A DNA stretch of 64,000 nt from Saccharomyces uvarum (GCA_947243795.1 OX365933.1:186001-250000), one strand, 5' to 3'; positions 17,171-28,694 are shown, counted from the stretch's first letter. The notes: a model not told the origin generated them from the letters alone. Program-made: numbers and translations.

Positions 17171-18844
17171 TCACAACGACCAAGGCTTGTACACCTGGGG
17201 CTGCAGCTGGGCAATGGAGTCGCACTCGCCCGCCTCGTCGCCTGCCTCCTCTTTGCCCACACGCTTCACGCCATGTCCCGTGACCGTGTTGCCGTCTTCA
17301 TGACCGCCCTCCTGGTCCTTCTCCACCAGCTGTATGCCTGAATCCACTTGCTCCGAGATCAGCACCAGTTTCTTCGACACGTTCAGCTCCTCCAGCGACT
17401 TGTTCACGTCCAGGATCTGCTTGCTCAACGATAACCGGTCGTTTAGCATCTTTTCGGACTCCTTCACGTATTTCAGCTTTTCCAGCTCCAGTTGCGTCTC
17501 CAGATCGCACAGCTTCGTGAACTTGCCCTGCAGCTTGTCCATGGTCAACTTCACCAGCTCTTGGATTATCACCTGGCTCTCCTCAATGTACTTTTGCGAA
17601 ATCTCCCTGGACTTGTCGGAGACCTTATCCAATTTATCGTTGCCTTGCAACAACGCAACAACCGCATCGTTCACACACCCCATCAGTTTAGACCCAGACG
17701 CGCCACCGCTGTGGCCGCCCTTGCCATTGAGTTGGGAACCAACCACCTCGTGAATATAGCTGTCTTCGATCGGCAAGCTCAGAAACTTCTCAATGCAGTC
17801 CTCCACGCGTTTGTGGCCGCCCACGTGGTCGGCGATCTTTTCCCATTGATCTTCGTACATTTCAATGCCCTCTAGCAACAAAAGCATTTCTTGGTCCGAC
17901 CAGTGCTTCTTGATGGCAGTCCCGCCATTCTCCAATCTGATGAAATCCGACGATTGGAAATTGGCACCGAAGTGACCCTCTTGGAAACAGCGAGAACATA
18001 GATTCGTGTCACGGGCACGCAGATTGTGGTAGCGTACGTTGATCGATTCGTTACCACACGTATGGCAAATATAAACCTTATGAATCTGTCTCGAGTTTTT
18101 ACTCTCGTCTTGTAATGCATTGAAATCTTGCGCGGAGTCGTAAACGTTCTTTTTAATCGAAAGGTTCACGGGGAACTCCTTCTTGACGTGTGGCTCGTCT
18201 TCGCTTTCGTCTTCGACTTTCTGCTTGATCACATTCTCTGGTAAGAACGGCTTTAAACCTTGCGGAGTGTCCAGCACCACTTGGAAGTGGCCCGTAAAAC
18301 TTGGCCCGATAAGACTAGGCTTGGTCCTCGGGTCAATCTGGTAATTGATCAACCCCCACTTTTCCAAAAACGCATGGATCTTCACTATCGAGGCAACGTC
18401 CATGGCTACATTTCTTCTCACAGCGGTAATGGTTAAATACTCGTATGGTGAGAGACGATATGTGTTGATAATAAAATTCCTTGTGTCCTTATACGCCTTT
18501 GGCGTCTTGAATCTCGATGAGTCGTTGAAGAAGTCCGGATTGGATCTTTTTTCAATCTCGTGGGTCTTAGAAATATCAAACCAAGAGGCAAACGAAGGGA
18601 TAATTACCGGGTGTGTCTGCTTGGCCAAGAACCTTAGCGCCTTTTCCTCAAGTTTCTGCGCCTCCTGCTCGTAGTTAACCTTCTTATGAGCCACTTCCAC
18701 CCCCAGTGAGGCTGACTCCTCTTTGGCCTGTTCCTGTTGCAGGTGCGGGAAAGATGGCGTAGTCATTGTTGTAGTCGCTGGTTCCTCGGTCGCTTCGTGC
18801 GAGTCTACCATGGGAACGTCCATATCCTTCTCTGTGTCGCTCAT
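17171..18844 (-). CDS. RSC8: RSC chromatin-remodelling subunit Rsc8
   Basis: Rsc8 (Swh3) is the essential Swi3-type scaffold subunit of the RSC remodeler. The product has 557 residues, the S. cerevisiae length. In order: an acidic N-terminus; a SWIRM domain (about residues 75-165, [20 protein letters not shown] onwards); a ZZ-like zinc module with CHTCGN and CSRCFQ (about 258-295); a SANT domain ([20 protein letters not shown], about 310-360); and a C-terminal coiled coil (about 430-510) for dimerisation. All expected cysteines are present. It shares a 217-bp divergent promoter with IRC5. Third codon positions are G/C-biased. Confidence 0.97.
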   Translation of the reverse strand: MSDTEKDMDVPMVDSHEATEEPATTTMTTPSFPHLQQEQAKEESASLGVEVAHKKVNYEQEAQKLEEKALRFLAKQTHPVIIPSFASWFDISKTHEIEKRSNPDFFNDSSRFKTPKAYKDTRNFIINTYRLSPYEYLTITAVRRNVAMDVASIVKIHAFLEKWGLINYQIDPRTKPSLIGPSFTGHFQVVLDTPQGLKPFLPENVIKQKVEDESEDEPHVKKEFPVNLSIKKNVYDSAQDFNALQDESKNSRQIHKVYICHTCGNESINVRYHNLRARDTNLCSRCFQEGHFGANFQSSDFIRLENGGTAIKKHWSDQEMLLLLEGIEMYEDQWEKIADHVGGHKRVEDCIEKFLSLPIEDSYIHEVVGSQLNGKGGHSGGASGSKLMGCVNDAVVALLQGNDKLDKVSDKSREISQKYIEESQVIIQELVKLTMDKLQGKFTKLCDLETQLELEKLKYVKESEKMLNDRLSLSKQILDVNKSLEELNVSKKLVLISEQVDSGIQLVEKDQEGGHEDGNTVTGHGVKRVGKEEAGDEAGECDSIAQLQPQVYKPWSL

Positions 18845-19061
18845 TGCCCTAGCGTTCTATTTGCCTTTCCTGTCTCTGCTTTACCTGTCTTGGCCTTTCT
18901 CTATGTATAGCAAATAGTTCAATGTTGATGAAATTTCGCTTGTTTTTTCTAACTTTTTCACTATCGAGCGGGTGACAAACGGCAACGCCATAATTAAGAA
19001 TGACAATAATAAGGAAATGACGGACTTGGCGATGAGATGACAACTGGAGCTAACGATACCA

Positions 19062-21566
19062 ATGACTGCTGTCGAGGATGTGGTGGGGGCCAGAGTGGCT
19101 GCCAGGACCAGGAAAATGAATAGCGATATCAACTATAAGGAGAAAGAAGTGTACGATTTGACTGCTGACACGTTAGATTCAGACGATGACGATGACAATA
19201 AGGATGGCGATGGCAAGGATGATGCTCCCGTGTGGTTGCAAGATGATGTGCATTCCGACGAAGATATTGAGCTGGACTCAGAGGACGATTCCGACACAGA
19301 GGCCGTGCAGGCCCAGGTGGTGGATAAGTTGGCTAAAGATACGAAATTGGAAGAAGATGCTTCAGATGATGAAGTCTCTGAAATGGACACCAAGACCGTT
19401 TCTTTGAAACTAAAGAAACTGAACGAATTCGTGAGGCAGAGCCAAGTATATTCCAGTATTATTGCAGACACGTTGCTGCAAAGATCCAATGAGGTGGTTC
19501 AGTCTAATGGTAATAACGAAGAGAATTCTGCAAAGAAACGTAAAACTAAAAAGAAATCCATAACCGATTTCTTTAAAAAGCAGAAAAAGCACGAGGAAGC
19601 CGTCGTCCCAGGTAATTCACCGGATGATATGGCTATAAAGCAGCCTCGCCTGTTGAAAAACTGTACTTTAAAGCCGTACCAATTAGAAGGCCTTAATTGG
19701 TTGATTACTCTGTATGAAAATGGCCTCAATGGGATTCTTGCTGACGAAATGGGCCTAGGTAAGACTGTCCAAAGTATTGCTCTTTTGGCATTCATATATG
19801 AAATGGATACAAAGGGTCCCTTTTTGGTAACTGCTCCCTTGAGCACGCTAGATAATTGGATGAACGAATTTGGGAAATTCGCACCTGATTTACCAGTCTT
19901 GAAATATTATGGAGCCAATGGCTACAAGGAGCGTTCCACCAAATTAAAGAATTTCTTTAAACACCACGGAGGGACTGGTATCATCATCACGTCATATGAG
20001 ATTATTCTAAGAGATACTGATTTGATCATGAGTCAAAATTGGAAATTCTTGATTGTCGATGAAGGTCATCGTTTGAAAAACGTAAACTGTAGATTAATTA
20101 AGGAATTGAAAAAAATTAACACTTCCAATAGACTACTATTAACAGGGACGCCTTTGCAGAATAATTTAACTGAATTGTGGTCACTTTTAAATTTCATAAT
20201 GCCTGACATATTTGCTGATTTTGAAATCTTTAATAAATGGTTTGATTTTGATAGTTTAAATTTGGGATCTGGTGCCAATTCTGAGGCACTTAATAAGCTA
20301 ATCAATGATGAATTACAGAAAAATTTGATTTCCAATTTGCACACCATTCTAAAACCATTTCTTCTGAGAAGATTGAAGAAAATTGTCTTGGCAAATATTC
20401 TACCACCAAAGAGAGAATATATCATAAACTGTTCAATGACACCGGCGCAGAAGAAATTTTACAAAGCTGGTCTAAATGGGAAATTAAAGAGAACCATGTT
20501 TAAGGAATTGATCAAAGAATTTTTCACTTTAAATGATGAGTATATCGGTCATGTTTCTAATAAATCCATAAGGGATTTCATAGACTATAAATTATCCGTC
20601 AATATAGATTCAAATACAAAAAGTGGAATCAATCCAACTCTGTTACAAATGGATAAATTATACAAGGAGCACTTGCAAGTGGAAGTTTCGAATAAAAAAT
20701 TACAAAACATGATGATGCAACTAAGACAAATAATTGATTCTACGTATTTGTTTTATTTTCCGTATTTGCACCCTGAGGATTTAAGTTTGGAAAATCTTTT
20801 AAAAACATCAGGAAAATTACAAGTTTTGCAAAAATTGATCCCACCATTGATATCTAAGGGACATAAAGTCCTTATTTATTCTCAATTTGTCAATATGCTT
20901 GATTTGCTTGAAGATTGGTGCGATCTAAATTTGTTTGAGACATTTCGAATCGATGGTTCAGTGAATAACGAAACAAGAAAGGCTCAATTAGAGAAATTCA
21001 ACAACTCCAACGATAAGCACAATATCTTTCTGTTATCCACAAGAGCCGCAGGGCTAGGTATTAACCTAGTCGGGGCAGATACAGTTGTTTTGTTTGATAG
21101 TGATTGGAACCCGCAGGTGGACTTACAAGCCATGGACCGATGCCACCGTATTGGACAAGAAACACCAGTAATAGTATACAGATTATGCTGTGATAATACG
21201 ATTGAACATGTCATATTAACTAGAGCGGCTAATAAGCGGAATTTGGAAAGAATGGTTATTCAGATGGGAAAATTTAACAACTTGAAAAGGTTGGCACTAA
21301 ATGAAGGCTCATTTTTGAAAACAAACAAACTGAGTGCCAACGTCACTAATAAAGATTTGGTTCAAGAATTGTCTATGCTCTTATTGAGTGACAACTCCAG
21401 TATCGGGTTCCAAAATAAGAGGCAAATGGAAAACAATGCCGCTGAAGGTCAGCTGACCGATGAGGAGGTCAAGGAACTAACTGACAGATCCCTCCAGGCA
21501 TACAAGTCTAGTAGGGCAGTGAGCTTACCTCACGTCAGACTATTCGAAACTACCTCAGGGCTGTAG
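19062..21566 (+). CDS. IRC5: Snf2-family ATPase Irc5 (LSH/HELLS type)
   Basis: Irc5 is the yeast relative of mammalian HELLS/LSH, a Snf2-type DNA translocase linked to cohesin loading and rDNA stability. The 834-residue product (S. cerevisiae 853) has an acidic, disordered N-terminus with a basic [19 protein letters not shown] segment. This resembles a PIP/nuclear-localisation motif (ITDFF). The helicase core carries DEMGLGKT near residue 227, DEGH near 332, [10 protein letters not shown] near 360, and [11 protein letters not shown] with HRIGQ (about 655-697). All ATPase motifs are intact. The start is the ATG at 19062, directly divergent from RSC8. It converges on OSW7. Confidence 0.96.
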   Translation: MTAVEDVVGARVAARTRKMNSDINYKEKEVYDLTADTLDSDDDDDNKDGDGKDDAPVWLQDDVHSDEDIELDSEDDSDTEAVQAQVVDKLAKDTKLEEDASDDEVSEMDTKTVSLKLKKLNEFVRQSQVYSSIIADTLLQRSNEVVQSNGNNEENSAKKRKTKKKSITDFFKKQKKHEEAVVPGNSPDDMAIKQPRLLKNCTLKPYQLEGLNWLITLYENGLNGILADEMGLGKTVQSIALLAFIYEMDTKGPFLVTAPLSTLDNWMNEFGKFAPDLPVLKYYGANGYKERSTKLKNFFKHHGGTGIIITSYEIILRDTDLIMSQNWKFLIVDEGHRLKNVNCRLIKELKKINTSNRLLLTGTPLQNNLTELWSLLNFIMPDIFADFEIFNKWFDFDSLNLGSGANSEALNKLINDELQKNLISNLHTILKPFLLRRLKKIVLANILPPKREYIINCSMTPAQKKFYKAGLNGKLKRTMFKELIKEFFTLNDEYIGHVSNKSIRDFIDYKLSVNIDSNTKSGINPTLLQMDKLYKEHLQVEVSNKKLQNMMMQLRQIIDSTYLFYFPYLHPEDLSLENLLKTSGKLQVLQKLIPPLISKGHKVLIYSQFVNMLDLLEDWCDLNLFETFRIDGSVNNETRKAQLEKFNNSNDKHNIFLLSTRAAGLGINLVGADTVVLFDSDWNPQVDLQAMDRCHRIGQETPVIVYRLCCDNTIEHVILTRAANKRNLERMVIQMGKFNNLKRLALNEGSFLKTNKLSANVTNKDLVQELSMLLLSDNSSIGFQNKRQMENNAAEGQLTDEEVKELTDRSLQAYKSSRAVSLPHVRLFETTSGL

Positions 21567-21630
21567 TTAAAAGACTATCATACATTATTATTTATTTAGT
21601 TATTTATTCATATGTAGGCTATATATTGAC

Positions 21631-23142
21631 TTAGTGTTCTTTTCGTACGAATTCTTCTTCCTGTTGTTCTTTTAGTTCACGGTTCTTGAATAAAGCATCC
21701 GCTGTGTTCATTCTTTGTAAAAAGATGGCTTGGATATCCTCCTTTATGCTGTGGAAATCGGTTTTGAAATCTGATATAGATTCAAGTATTAAATTCATAT
21801 CAAGATCATGCTCGATCAAATGGTTTCTCTCCGAAATGACTTTTTTCTTCAATTTCATGAAGTTTCGCCAGTTGTAGTGATTTTCGTCGATATACTCAGG
21901 ATCGTATTGGCCCTTCAAGTTCAGACTTCTTATGTCCAAGTATGCCATTCTTTGTGACCATTGGCTTATCATTATATCTGCCCATTCTTCATAAACTTCG
22001 ACGTTTTCGAGGCGAATGAATTCCGCCTGTTCAGCCATTTCGGAAAGGAAGGAATCTAATGTATGAAAGAGCAATTCCTCGAAATTCGACAGATGCAATT
22101 TGTAGTTTTTCAGTACTGATGTGATTGATGATTTGGTGACATATGTTTCCAATTCAAACTGACCCGAATTGTCAAAATACATTATTTTATTTTGTACGGG
22201 ATCGAACCTGGAACTACAATTGATGTCTTTGATCTTTGAATCCAGGAACACCAGTTGCTCACTGAAAGTTCTGTTTAGGTCATCCAGCCTGCTGGCAACG
22301 TCCGTAGATTTGTTCAGCACTTGAGCTTTGAACATAGAATGTACTTCTGAATCTAAGAGCGATATTGCCCTGGACACTTTCGAATCGACAGCTTTGATCC
22401 ATGCTTCATATTCCATCTTTAGTGCTTCCGGTTCGAGCGTTTCCATTTCTGTGTAGCCGTTGGAACCTACGATAATCCTCGACATATCTTGCAAAATGGC
22501 TGCCGTGACAACTTGTGAGTTCCCGCGGTCATAATACTCGTCCTCAAGCTCATACTCGTCTTCGTCCTCCTCATTGTCAGCACGCTCCACATCGTCAGCA
22601 TCTTCCTCATCCTCTTCTTCTTCAGTTTCTGAGTCTGTCTCAAAAATGGGTTTTCCGTGTGTACCATTGACGCTGAAGGACCCGTGTCTCATCCAGTTCG
22701 TGGAAGAGTTAAATGGGCTTTCTAGCACATTTTTTACGTTATCGGTATACGGTTTTAGATAATACCAGGCGATCCTCAGGTGGTTCAACAAGGGTCCTAA
22801 TTTGGAATGCAATGTACAGCACAGTTCGTTCAGCTTCAAAAAAGAAGAAATCTTCAGCCACACGCAGTAAATATGACCCATGATCTTTCCCAGCACTGAG
22901 TCGGGGTATGTCTTTATCAAAGGTCTTATCGATTGCGAGTACTTCTCCACCAGGTAATCGGCTACCGGCGAGCCCTCCAGCATCCGATGCTGAAGCAACG
23001 TGTCCACCGAAAAACCGGTGTACTGGCAGATGGGATTCAAGTCCATTGCGGAGTGTGCTAGCCCGCTCTGCTGGCAAACCAGGTACCTTATCATGACCAT
23101 GCAAGCTAGCAAAGCAGTTATCACTTTGAAAATAACCTTCAT
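21631..23142 (-). CDS. OSW7: Outer spore wall protein Osw7
   Basis: Homologue of YFR039C/OSW7, which together with its paralogue She10 is needed for proper outer spore wall assembly. The 503-residue product starts with a hydrophobic signal sequence or anchor (MKVIFKVITALLACMVMIRY). It has an acidic middle stretch (about residues 170-200, runs of Glu/Asp) and a helical, coiled-coil-rich C-terminal half. It ends in a highly charged tail. The length agrees with S. cerevisiae (about 510). The start is the ATG at 23142. It diverges from SAP155 with a 678-bp gap. Confidence 0.92.
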   Translation of the reverse strand: MKVIFKVITALLACMVMIRYLVCQQSGLAHSAMDLNPICQYTGFSVDTLLQHRMLEGSPVADYLVEKYSQSIRPLIKTYPDSVLGKIMGHIYCVWLKISSFLKLNELCCTLHSKLGPLLNHLRIAWYYLKPYTDNVKNVLESPFNSSTNWMRHGSFSVNGTHGKPIFETDSETEEEEDEEDADDVERADNEEDEDEYELEDEYYDRGNSQVVTAAILQDMSRIIVGSNGYTEMETLEPEALKMEYEAWIKAVDSKVSRAISLLDSEVHSMFKAQVLNKSTDVASRLDDLNRTFSEQLVFLDSKIKDINCSSRFDPVQNKIMYFDNSGQFELETYVTKSSITSVLKNYKLHLSNFEELLFHTLDSFLSEMAEQAEFIRLENVEVYEEWADIMISQWSQRMAYLDIRSLNLKGQYDPEYIDENHYNWRNFMKLKKKVISERNHLIEHDLDMNLILESISDFKTDFHSIKEDIQAIFLQRMNTADALFKNRELKEQQEEEFVRKEH

Positions 23143-23820
23143 GGTTTTAGCAAAGAACTACCACCGTTTTCCCCGAGCAAAAATCAACTCAATCAGTAGA
23201 AGCAACAGTAACAGCAATAACAGCAGCAGGCAGTCCTGTATGAAGTAAAAATCACAACGCGATGCGATGCAAGCCTCATCTCAATCACTATTATGTAATT
23301 TTTCACTGGTGTACTATTTTTATTGTGGCTTAAAAGGGTCAAAAATGATAGCTAGCATCACAGGGCTAAAAATAGAATAGTTTAGGGTATATGGTTGTAT
23401 TCAAGGGCTTTGATAGGGCTGGCACTTTTTAAGTTAGGGTACATTAGGCTATCCCTTTCTCTAAAAAAAAGAAAAAAAATAATATTTGAGTGGCCAATTA
23501 GAACCAAAACCAACAGTATCGCAGTATTATCCAGTCCCAAATCAAGTAAAAGAAAGGCATTCTTTGACCATTGGACTCAGTATTCCACCCCGAGCAGCGG
23601 TTAAGAGACTGAGAGACCAGATCTAAATAGTGGGTTTAAGCTAGCTTCCCTTTTTTTTTCTCTTTTTTTATTTCATTTTATTGCATTTGATTTTACTTTT
23701 AATCCGATTAGAATAAAAACAGTATCTCCTTGGATCATAGGCTTGCCATTCCCAATTTGACTTATTTGGGGCAATTTTTACTGAAAAAGAAAGAAAATAA
23801 CAGATCAACCAGCTTTAGAC
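23143..23820. other. OSW7-SAP155 divergent promoter region
   Basis: A 678-bp gap between two divergent genes. It contains a (A)nGAA(A)n tract at 23462-23482 and a long pyrimidine run at 23647-23700, typical of nucleosome-depleted yeast promoters and probably serving SAP155. I found no clear sporulation element for OSW7 by eye. Open frames at 23000-23604 lack protein signatures. Confidence 0.45.
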
Positions 23821-26800
23821 ATGTCATTCTGGCCATTTGGACAGAATCTACACCATTCTAATATCAATAAAATTCTAGATGAATACTTTCACGTGTTGCA
23901 CGAAATAGAGAAGATCAACCCTAGTATCGGGAAGGCTATACCGGCCGTCTTCAACAACGTTCAGCAGCGAGGTACAAACGATTCCTTGGAGTCTATCCCT
24001 GAGGAGTATAGCCATGCCAATGAAGTCAGGGGCACAGGCAGTGGACAGAAGAGCAGGTTCGAGAAGGACGAGCAGCAGGAGCGCGCTGAAAAGGAGGAAG
24101 AGGAGCGGAGTTTGAACTCTAGCGAGTCTTCCAGCACGTCGTTCTCCTCTGGGTCGACTTCCAAAACAGATTTGGACGAGGAGGATATCAGTAATTCCAC
24201 GGCCCCCATGATGGTTACCACAAAAGCCTTGGACAACTCGTTCATCGAGAGGATGCTTGTTGAGACGGAGCTGCTGAACGAACTTTCGAGACAGAACAAG
24301 ACGCTATTGGACTTTATTTGCTTTGGGTTTTTCTTTGATAAGGAAACCAACCAAAAGGTGAACAACATGGAGTACCTGGTTGACCAACTGATGGATTGTG
24401 TCTCGAAGATCCAGACCGCCACCACGGTAGATCTCAACCATCTGATAGACTACCAAGAACAACAGCAGCTCGACGACAGCTCGCCAGAAGACATCTATGT
24501 GGAGTCCGATACAGAACAGGAAGAGGAAAGGGACGACATGAACAACATCAATAAGAGACGAAAACGCAGAAACTCTTCACTTGACGACGACGACGACGAG
24601 GGCGGTAACAATGAGGACGAGAACGACAGCGACGAATCGGCTTATCTGACCAAAGCCACTATAATATCAGAAATATTTTCTCTAGATATATGGTTGGTTA
24701 GTGAATCGTTGGTGAAAAACCAATCGTATCTTAACAAGATATGGTCCATTATCAACCAGTCTAATTTCAATTCCGAAAACTCTCCCCTGGTACCGATTTT
24801 CTTGAAGATTAACCAAAATCTGTTATTAACAAGACAAGATCAATATTTGAATTTTATTCGAACCGATAAAAGTTTCGTGGACGATATGTTGAAGCATGTG
24901 GATATTTCATTATTAATGGACTTTTTCCTAAAGATAATATCTACAGACAAAATCGAATCGCCCACGGGGATAATTGAACTAGTGTATGACCAAAATTTGG
25001 TTTGCAAATGTCTAAAATATTTGAATAATAGAGAATCACCAGCGGATATCCAAGCTTGTGTGGGTGATTTTTTGAAGGCTTTGATTGCCATTTCCGCCAA
25101 TGCTCCCCTCGACGATATTTCCATTGGGCCAAATTCTTTAACAAGACAGTTAGCTTCTCCTGAAGCCATTAGCGAGCTAGTTGATATCATGATCAACCAA
25201 AGGGGGTCTGCATTAAATACCACGGTCTCGATCGTTATCGAGCTGATAAGGAAAAACAATTCTGATTATGACCAAGTCAATCTTTTGGCCACCACTATCA
25301 AGACACATCCACCTTCAAATAGAGATCCAATCTATTTGGGTTATCTACTTCGGAAATTTTCTGACCATTTGTCAGATTTTTTCCAAATTATATTAGACAT
25401 TGAAAACAATCTCGATATCCCATTACATGAAAACCAACTGCACGAAAAATTCAAACCTCTAGGGTTTGAAAGGTTTAAAGTGGTGGAATTAATTGCTGAG
25501 TTACTACACTGTTCCAATATGGGGTTAATGAATTCCAAAAGAGCAGAAAGAATTGCCAAAAGGCGAGACAAAGTAAGGAGCCAACTGTCCCATCATTTAC
25601 AAGACGCATTAAACGATTTGAGTATAGAAGAGAAGGAACAATTCAAAACAAAGCACTCCCCTACGCACAACGCTAATGACGACGAAATAAATAACAACAA
25701 CAACAACAATAATGAAGATGATGACAACAAAGATAACGATGACGAAAGTGATTATGGCGATGAAATAGATGAAAGCTTTGAAATTCCATATATCAATGTG
25801 AATCAAAATGCAAAATTAAGAAGCAATCCCACTGTGGGGGATTTGTTTAAGATTAAACTGTATGACACCCGAATTGTTTCTAAAATAATGGAACTATTTT
25901 TAACACATCCTTGGAATAACTTTTGGCATAATGTTATATTCGACATAATTCAACAGATCTTCAACGGAAGAATGGATTTTTCATATAATTCATTCCTCGT
26001 TCTGTCCTTGTTTAATTTAAAGAGCTCGTATCAGTTTATGACTGATATCATCATTCCTAATGAAGAGGGAGCTGATTCCAAATTTACTCCCGTTATCAGA
26101 GACGCAGATTTCAATTTCAAGATAACTACAAATTTCATATTAAAAGGTTACCAGGATTCGTATAAATTTTATGAATTGAGGAAAATGAATCTAGGATACA
26201 TGGGGCATATTGTATTGATTGCTGAAGAAGTCGTTAAGTTTTCCAAGCTGTACAAAGTTGAACTGATCTCGCCTGATATTCAAGAAATACTACAAACCGA
26301 GGATTGGCAATATTACTCTGAAGAAGTACTGAACGAAACAAGAATGATGTACTCAAAGATTCTTGGTGGTGGCAGCTACATAGATGATGGTAACGGTAAT
26401 ATTATTCCTCAACTACCAGATAATAGCACAGTATTGGGCTCCAACATAGATACTAATGATAACAATGAAATGTTTGATTCAGAGACAGGGAATGACAGTG
26501 ACAGTAATGGCGGCGGCCAATTGATCAACGTTGAGTCTTTAGAGGAACAACTGTGTTTATCCACAGAATCAGATTTACACAACAAGTTAAGAGAAATGTT
26601 AATTAATAAGGCTCAAGAAGACGTTGATAACAAGAACACGGAAAATGGGGTCTTCATATTGGGACCACCAGATGATGATAACATCAATAATAATAATAAT
26701 AACAACAACAACGACAATAATAACAATAACAATAATAATAATAATAATAATAATAACGATAATAATGATAATGACAATGACAATACTCGTAATTATAATG

Positions 26801-26838
26801 AAAATTCTGCTAATGATAATGATTATGATAGTGAATGA
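23821..26838 (+). CDS. SAP155: Sit4-associated protein Sap155
   Basis: Sap155 is a regulatory partner of the PP2A-like phosphatase Sit4 and influences G1 progression, TOR signalling and tRNA modification phenotypes. The 1005-residue product has the SAPS domain: MSFWPFGQNLHHSNINKILD at the N-terminus, then LVETELLNELSRQNKTLLDF (about residues 140-160), and a long helical core (about 280-850). Two acidic/Asn-rich inserts interrupt it (about 95-125 and 620-650). The C-terminal tail has an extended Asn/Asp run (about 955-1000) encoded by AAT/AAC repeats. The ATG at 23821 opens the conserved N-terminus. It converges on ERJ5. Confidence 0.95.
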   Translation: MSFWPFGQNLHHSNINKILDEYFHVLHEIEKINPSIGKAIPAVFNNVQQRGTNDSLESIPEEYSHANEVRGTGSGQKSRFEKDEQQERAEKEEEERSLNSSESSSTSFSSGSTSKTDLDEEDISNSTAPMMVTTKALDNSFIERMLVETELLNELSRQNKTLLDFICFGFFFDKETNQKVNNMEYLVDQLMDCVSKIQTATTVDLNHLIDYQEQQQLDDSSPEDIYVESDTEQEEERDDMNNINKRRKRRNSSLDDDDDEGGNNEDENDSDESAYLTKATIISEIFSLDIWLVSESLVKNQSYLNKIWSIINQSNFNSENSPLVPIFLKINQNLLLTRQDQYLNFIRTDKSFVDDMLKHVDISLLMDFFLKIISTDKIESPTGIIELVYDQNLVCKCLKYLNNRESPADIQACVGDFLKALIAISANAPLDDISIGPNSLTRQLASPEAISELVDIMINQRGSALNTTVSIVIELIRKNNSDYDQVNLLATTIKTHPPSNRDPIYLGYLLRKFSDHLSDFFQIILDIENNLDIPLHENQLHEKFKPLGFERFKVVELIAELLHCSNMGLMNSKRAERIAKRRDKVRSQLSHHLQDALNDLSIEEKEQFKTKHSPTHNANDDEINNNNNNNNEDDDNKDNDDESDYGDEIDESFEIPYINVNQNAKLRSNPTVGDLFKIKLYDTRIVSKIMELFLTHPWNNFWHNVIFDIIQQIFNGRMDFSYNSFLVLSLFNLKSSYQFMTDIIIPNEEGADSKFTPVIRDADFNFKITTNFILKGYQDSYKFYELRKMNLGYMGHIVLIAEEVVKFSKLYKVELISPDIQEILQTEDWQYYSEEVLNETRMMYSKILGGGSYIDDGNGNIIPQLPDNSTVLGSNIDTNDNNEMFDSETGNDSDSNGGGQLINVESLEEQLCLSTESDLHNKLREMLINKAQEDVDNKNTENGVFILGPPDDDNINNNNNNNNNDNNNNNNNNNNNNNNDNNDNDNDNTRNYNENSANDNDYDSE

Positions 26839-26966
26839 TACATTGTTTTATACTCTTTTCTAATTTCTGTATGTATGTATATTTTCTACATGTATAAATA
26901 CTGTGTAGTTTTTTCTATTTATTTCATTCATTCTTCAAGATGACATAAATATATTATTCTTGCGTG

Positions 26967-27854
26967 TTACTTACGTGAATAAACTACCTTACCGTTAGGC
27001 AGTTCCATTTTCTTTTGGCCCTTCTTCACAGAGATCTTTTTTGCCTTGCTTGCCTTTTTTGTTTGGTCACCGTCATTCTTTTTTATATCTTTTATTGTTT
27101 CCTCTTCCACAGTAGTGCCAATAAATTTACCCAAAGTAACGTTCCATATTGAGGCAGGTATTTTCCAAAACCAACAATTCTTTAATGAAGGCTTGTCCAA
27201 AGTGTCTGGAGAGATCAGTGTTTCATTTCCATCAGGCTCTATAACGTAGACATCACTAAACTTCACAACCAAGTTTTTCCCCTCGTCCTCTTCACTTTGC
27301 TTGAACGACAATTGTTTTACCCCTAGTCCATTGGTATCGTCTTGTTCCTTACATTTGCTGATAAAATTTTCAATTCTTGATCTTTGAGAACGATATTGTA
27401 TAATAGAAATGATATATTGTCCAATGTTGATGACTATCCATATGAAAGCCAATATAAACCACGTCTTGGGCTTGACCCTGGTAAAATAGAACCCACCTTT
27501 GTGAAAATCATAGTTGGGAAATCCGTTTTGTAAATAATAATCATAAATTTTACGATCGGAACCATTGGAAAGAATTTGGGTAGCCAAGTTCAATCTCTCA
27601 TATAATTTACGATACTTGGGATTCTTATCTGGGTGGTATTTCTTGGACAGGCTTCTCAAATTCTTGGTGATCTCCTTTGCACTGGATTTCTGAAGTTTAG
27701 GTAGCTTCAGAAACTTGTAGAAGTTCATTTCTGAGCCATATTTTGCATTTATTTCGTTTTGTAATTGAAAAATCTCAGTTTCAATAGTGGTGAAGGCATA
27801 CGCCAGAGACACCAATCCTAGTACTAGCAGTATTGGTTTCAAGTACCCGTTCAT
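26967..27854 (-). CDS. ERJ5: ER membrane J-protein Erj5
   Basis: Erj5 is a type I ER membrane co-chaperone of the DnaJ family that helps folding in the ER lumen through Kar2. The 295-residue product has an N-terminal signal sequence (YLKPILLVLGLVSLAYA) and a luminal J domain (about residues 41-110) with the essential HPD in SKKYHPDKNPKYRK. A membrane span follows (TWFILAFIWIVINIGQYIIS, about 134-153), then a cytosolic part ending in a Lys-rich tail. I start at the ATG at 27854 (MNGYLKP), which gives exactly the S. cerevisiae length; the open frame extends four codons further without ATG. It shares a 203-bp divergent promoter with KEG1, another ER gene. Confidence 0.95.
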   Translation of the reverse strand: MNGYLKPILLVLGLVSLAYAFTTIETEIFQLQNEINAKYGSEMNFYKFLKLPKLQKSSAKEITKNLRSLSKKYHPDKNPKYRKLYERLNLATQILSNGSDRKIYDYYLQNGFPNYDFHKGGFYFTRVKPKTWFILAFIWIVINIGQYIISIIQYRSQRSRIENFISKCKEQDDTNGLGVKQLSFKQSEEDEGKNLVVKFSDVYVIEPDGNETLISPDTLDKPSLKNCWFWKIPASIWNVTLGKFIGTTVEEETIKDIKKNDGDQTKKASKAKKISVKKGQKKMELPNGKVVYSRK

Positions 27855-27907
27855 TGCCTTAGTCACTTTTGTTGCCTTGATTTTCAGTCAATTTTTTGCT
27901 CTTTTGG

Positions 27908-27914
27908 CAACGTG
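27908..27914. promoter_or_regulatory. Possible UPR element in ERJ5/KEG1 promoter
   Basis: CAACGTG fits the loose UPRE-1 core CANCNTG recognised by Hac1 and lies about 55 bp upstream of ERJ5, within the short promoter shared with KEG1. ERJ5 is reported as UPR-responsive in S. cerevisiae. The motif is short, so this is only suggestive. Confidence 0.3.
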
Positions 27915-28057
27915 TTAATTTGATGATCTCACTTTTTTTCTGTCAATAATAAATTTAAATATAGAAAAAGTACCATAAAACACCTTTAAATAGAGAATAA
28001 AGTAAGCACCTCATAAACAAAAGTGTTCGGCTACGTATATACAACCTATATTTGACG

Positions 28058-28660
28058 ATGTCCGGTATTCGATTGGTGCATAAACTATATCAATATTATC
28101 AGTTAGCCACAAGTTTCCTATATGCAGCATTATTAACGCGGTGGCTGATACTAATGCCCTTGGTGGGATCCCGGTTCTTACCTGGGGGGATCCACGAATT
28201 TTTGATATATCTGATGCTCTGCTCAAGCATTGTGGAAACGCTCTGGCTGCTCAAGTTTCACGGGGTCAAGAATGGCATTTTATCAAGGACTTTTTTAAAA
28301 GATCTAAATTGCATCTACCTAGTAATGGTGATTCATTTCCATGACGATTACGAACACGCATTGATCTTGAAAAATTCATCCTATTCCAGCTTCATCATTT
28401 GTTTATCATTATCACAGGCATACTGTCATTGGTGCAAACTTTTCAAACGTAAAGGTGCCAGGGAAAGAACCTTGATCTGGAAAGCTAACACCTTTATCAC
28501 ATTGCCCATTTTATATTTGAGCGAATTTGCATTACTGCTATTAAACATTCAAGTCAAGAATTATCATTCTACTCCAACATTAGACATAATCAATAGGGTT
28601 GTTCTACTAGCATACTTCCCTATATTATTAACAGCATACAAAAAACTGTTAACAAAGTAA
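28058..28660 (+). CDS. KEG1: ER membrane protein Keg1 (beta-1,6-glucan synthesis)
   Basis: Keg1 is an essential ER membrane protein that binds Kre6 and is needed for beta-1,6-glucan assembly in the cell wall. The 200-residue product (S. cerevisiae length) starts MSGIRLVHKLYQYYQ and has about four hydrophobic segments: residues about 15-35, 50-70, 105-125 and 160-190. It ends with a basic tail (AYKKLLTK). I start at the ATG at 28058; the frame is open two codons further without an ATG. It converges on IRC6 with only 34 bp between the stop codons, so the terminators must overlap. Confidence 0.93.
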   Translation: MSGIRLVHKLYQYYQLATSFLYAALLTRWLILMPLVGSRFLPGGIHEFLIYLMLCSSIVETLWLLKFHGVKNGILSRTFLKDLNCIYLVMVIHFHDDYEHALILKNSSYSSFIICLSLSQAYCHWCKLFKRKGARERTLIWKANTFITLPILYLSEFALLLLNIQVKNYHSTPTLDIINRVVLLAYFPILLTAYKKLLTK

Positions 28661-28694
28661 GTAATTTTTTCGTTAAACATATATACGAATATAC

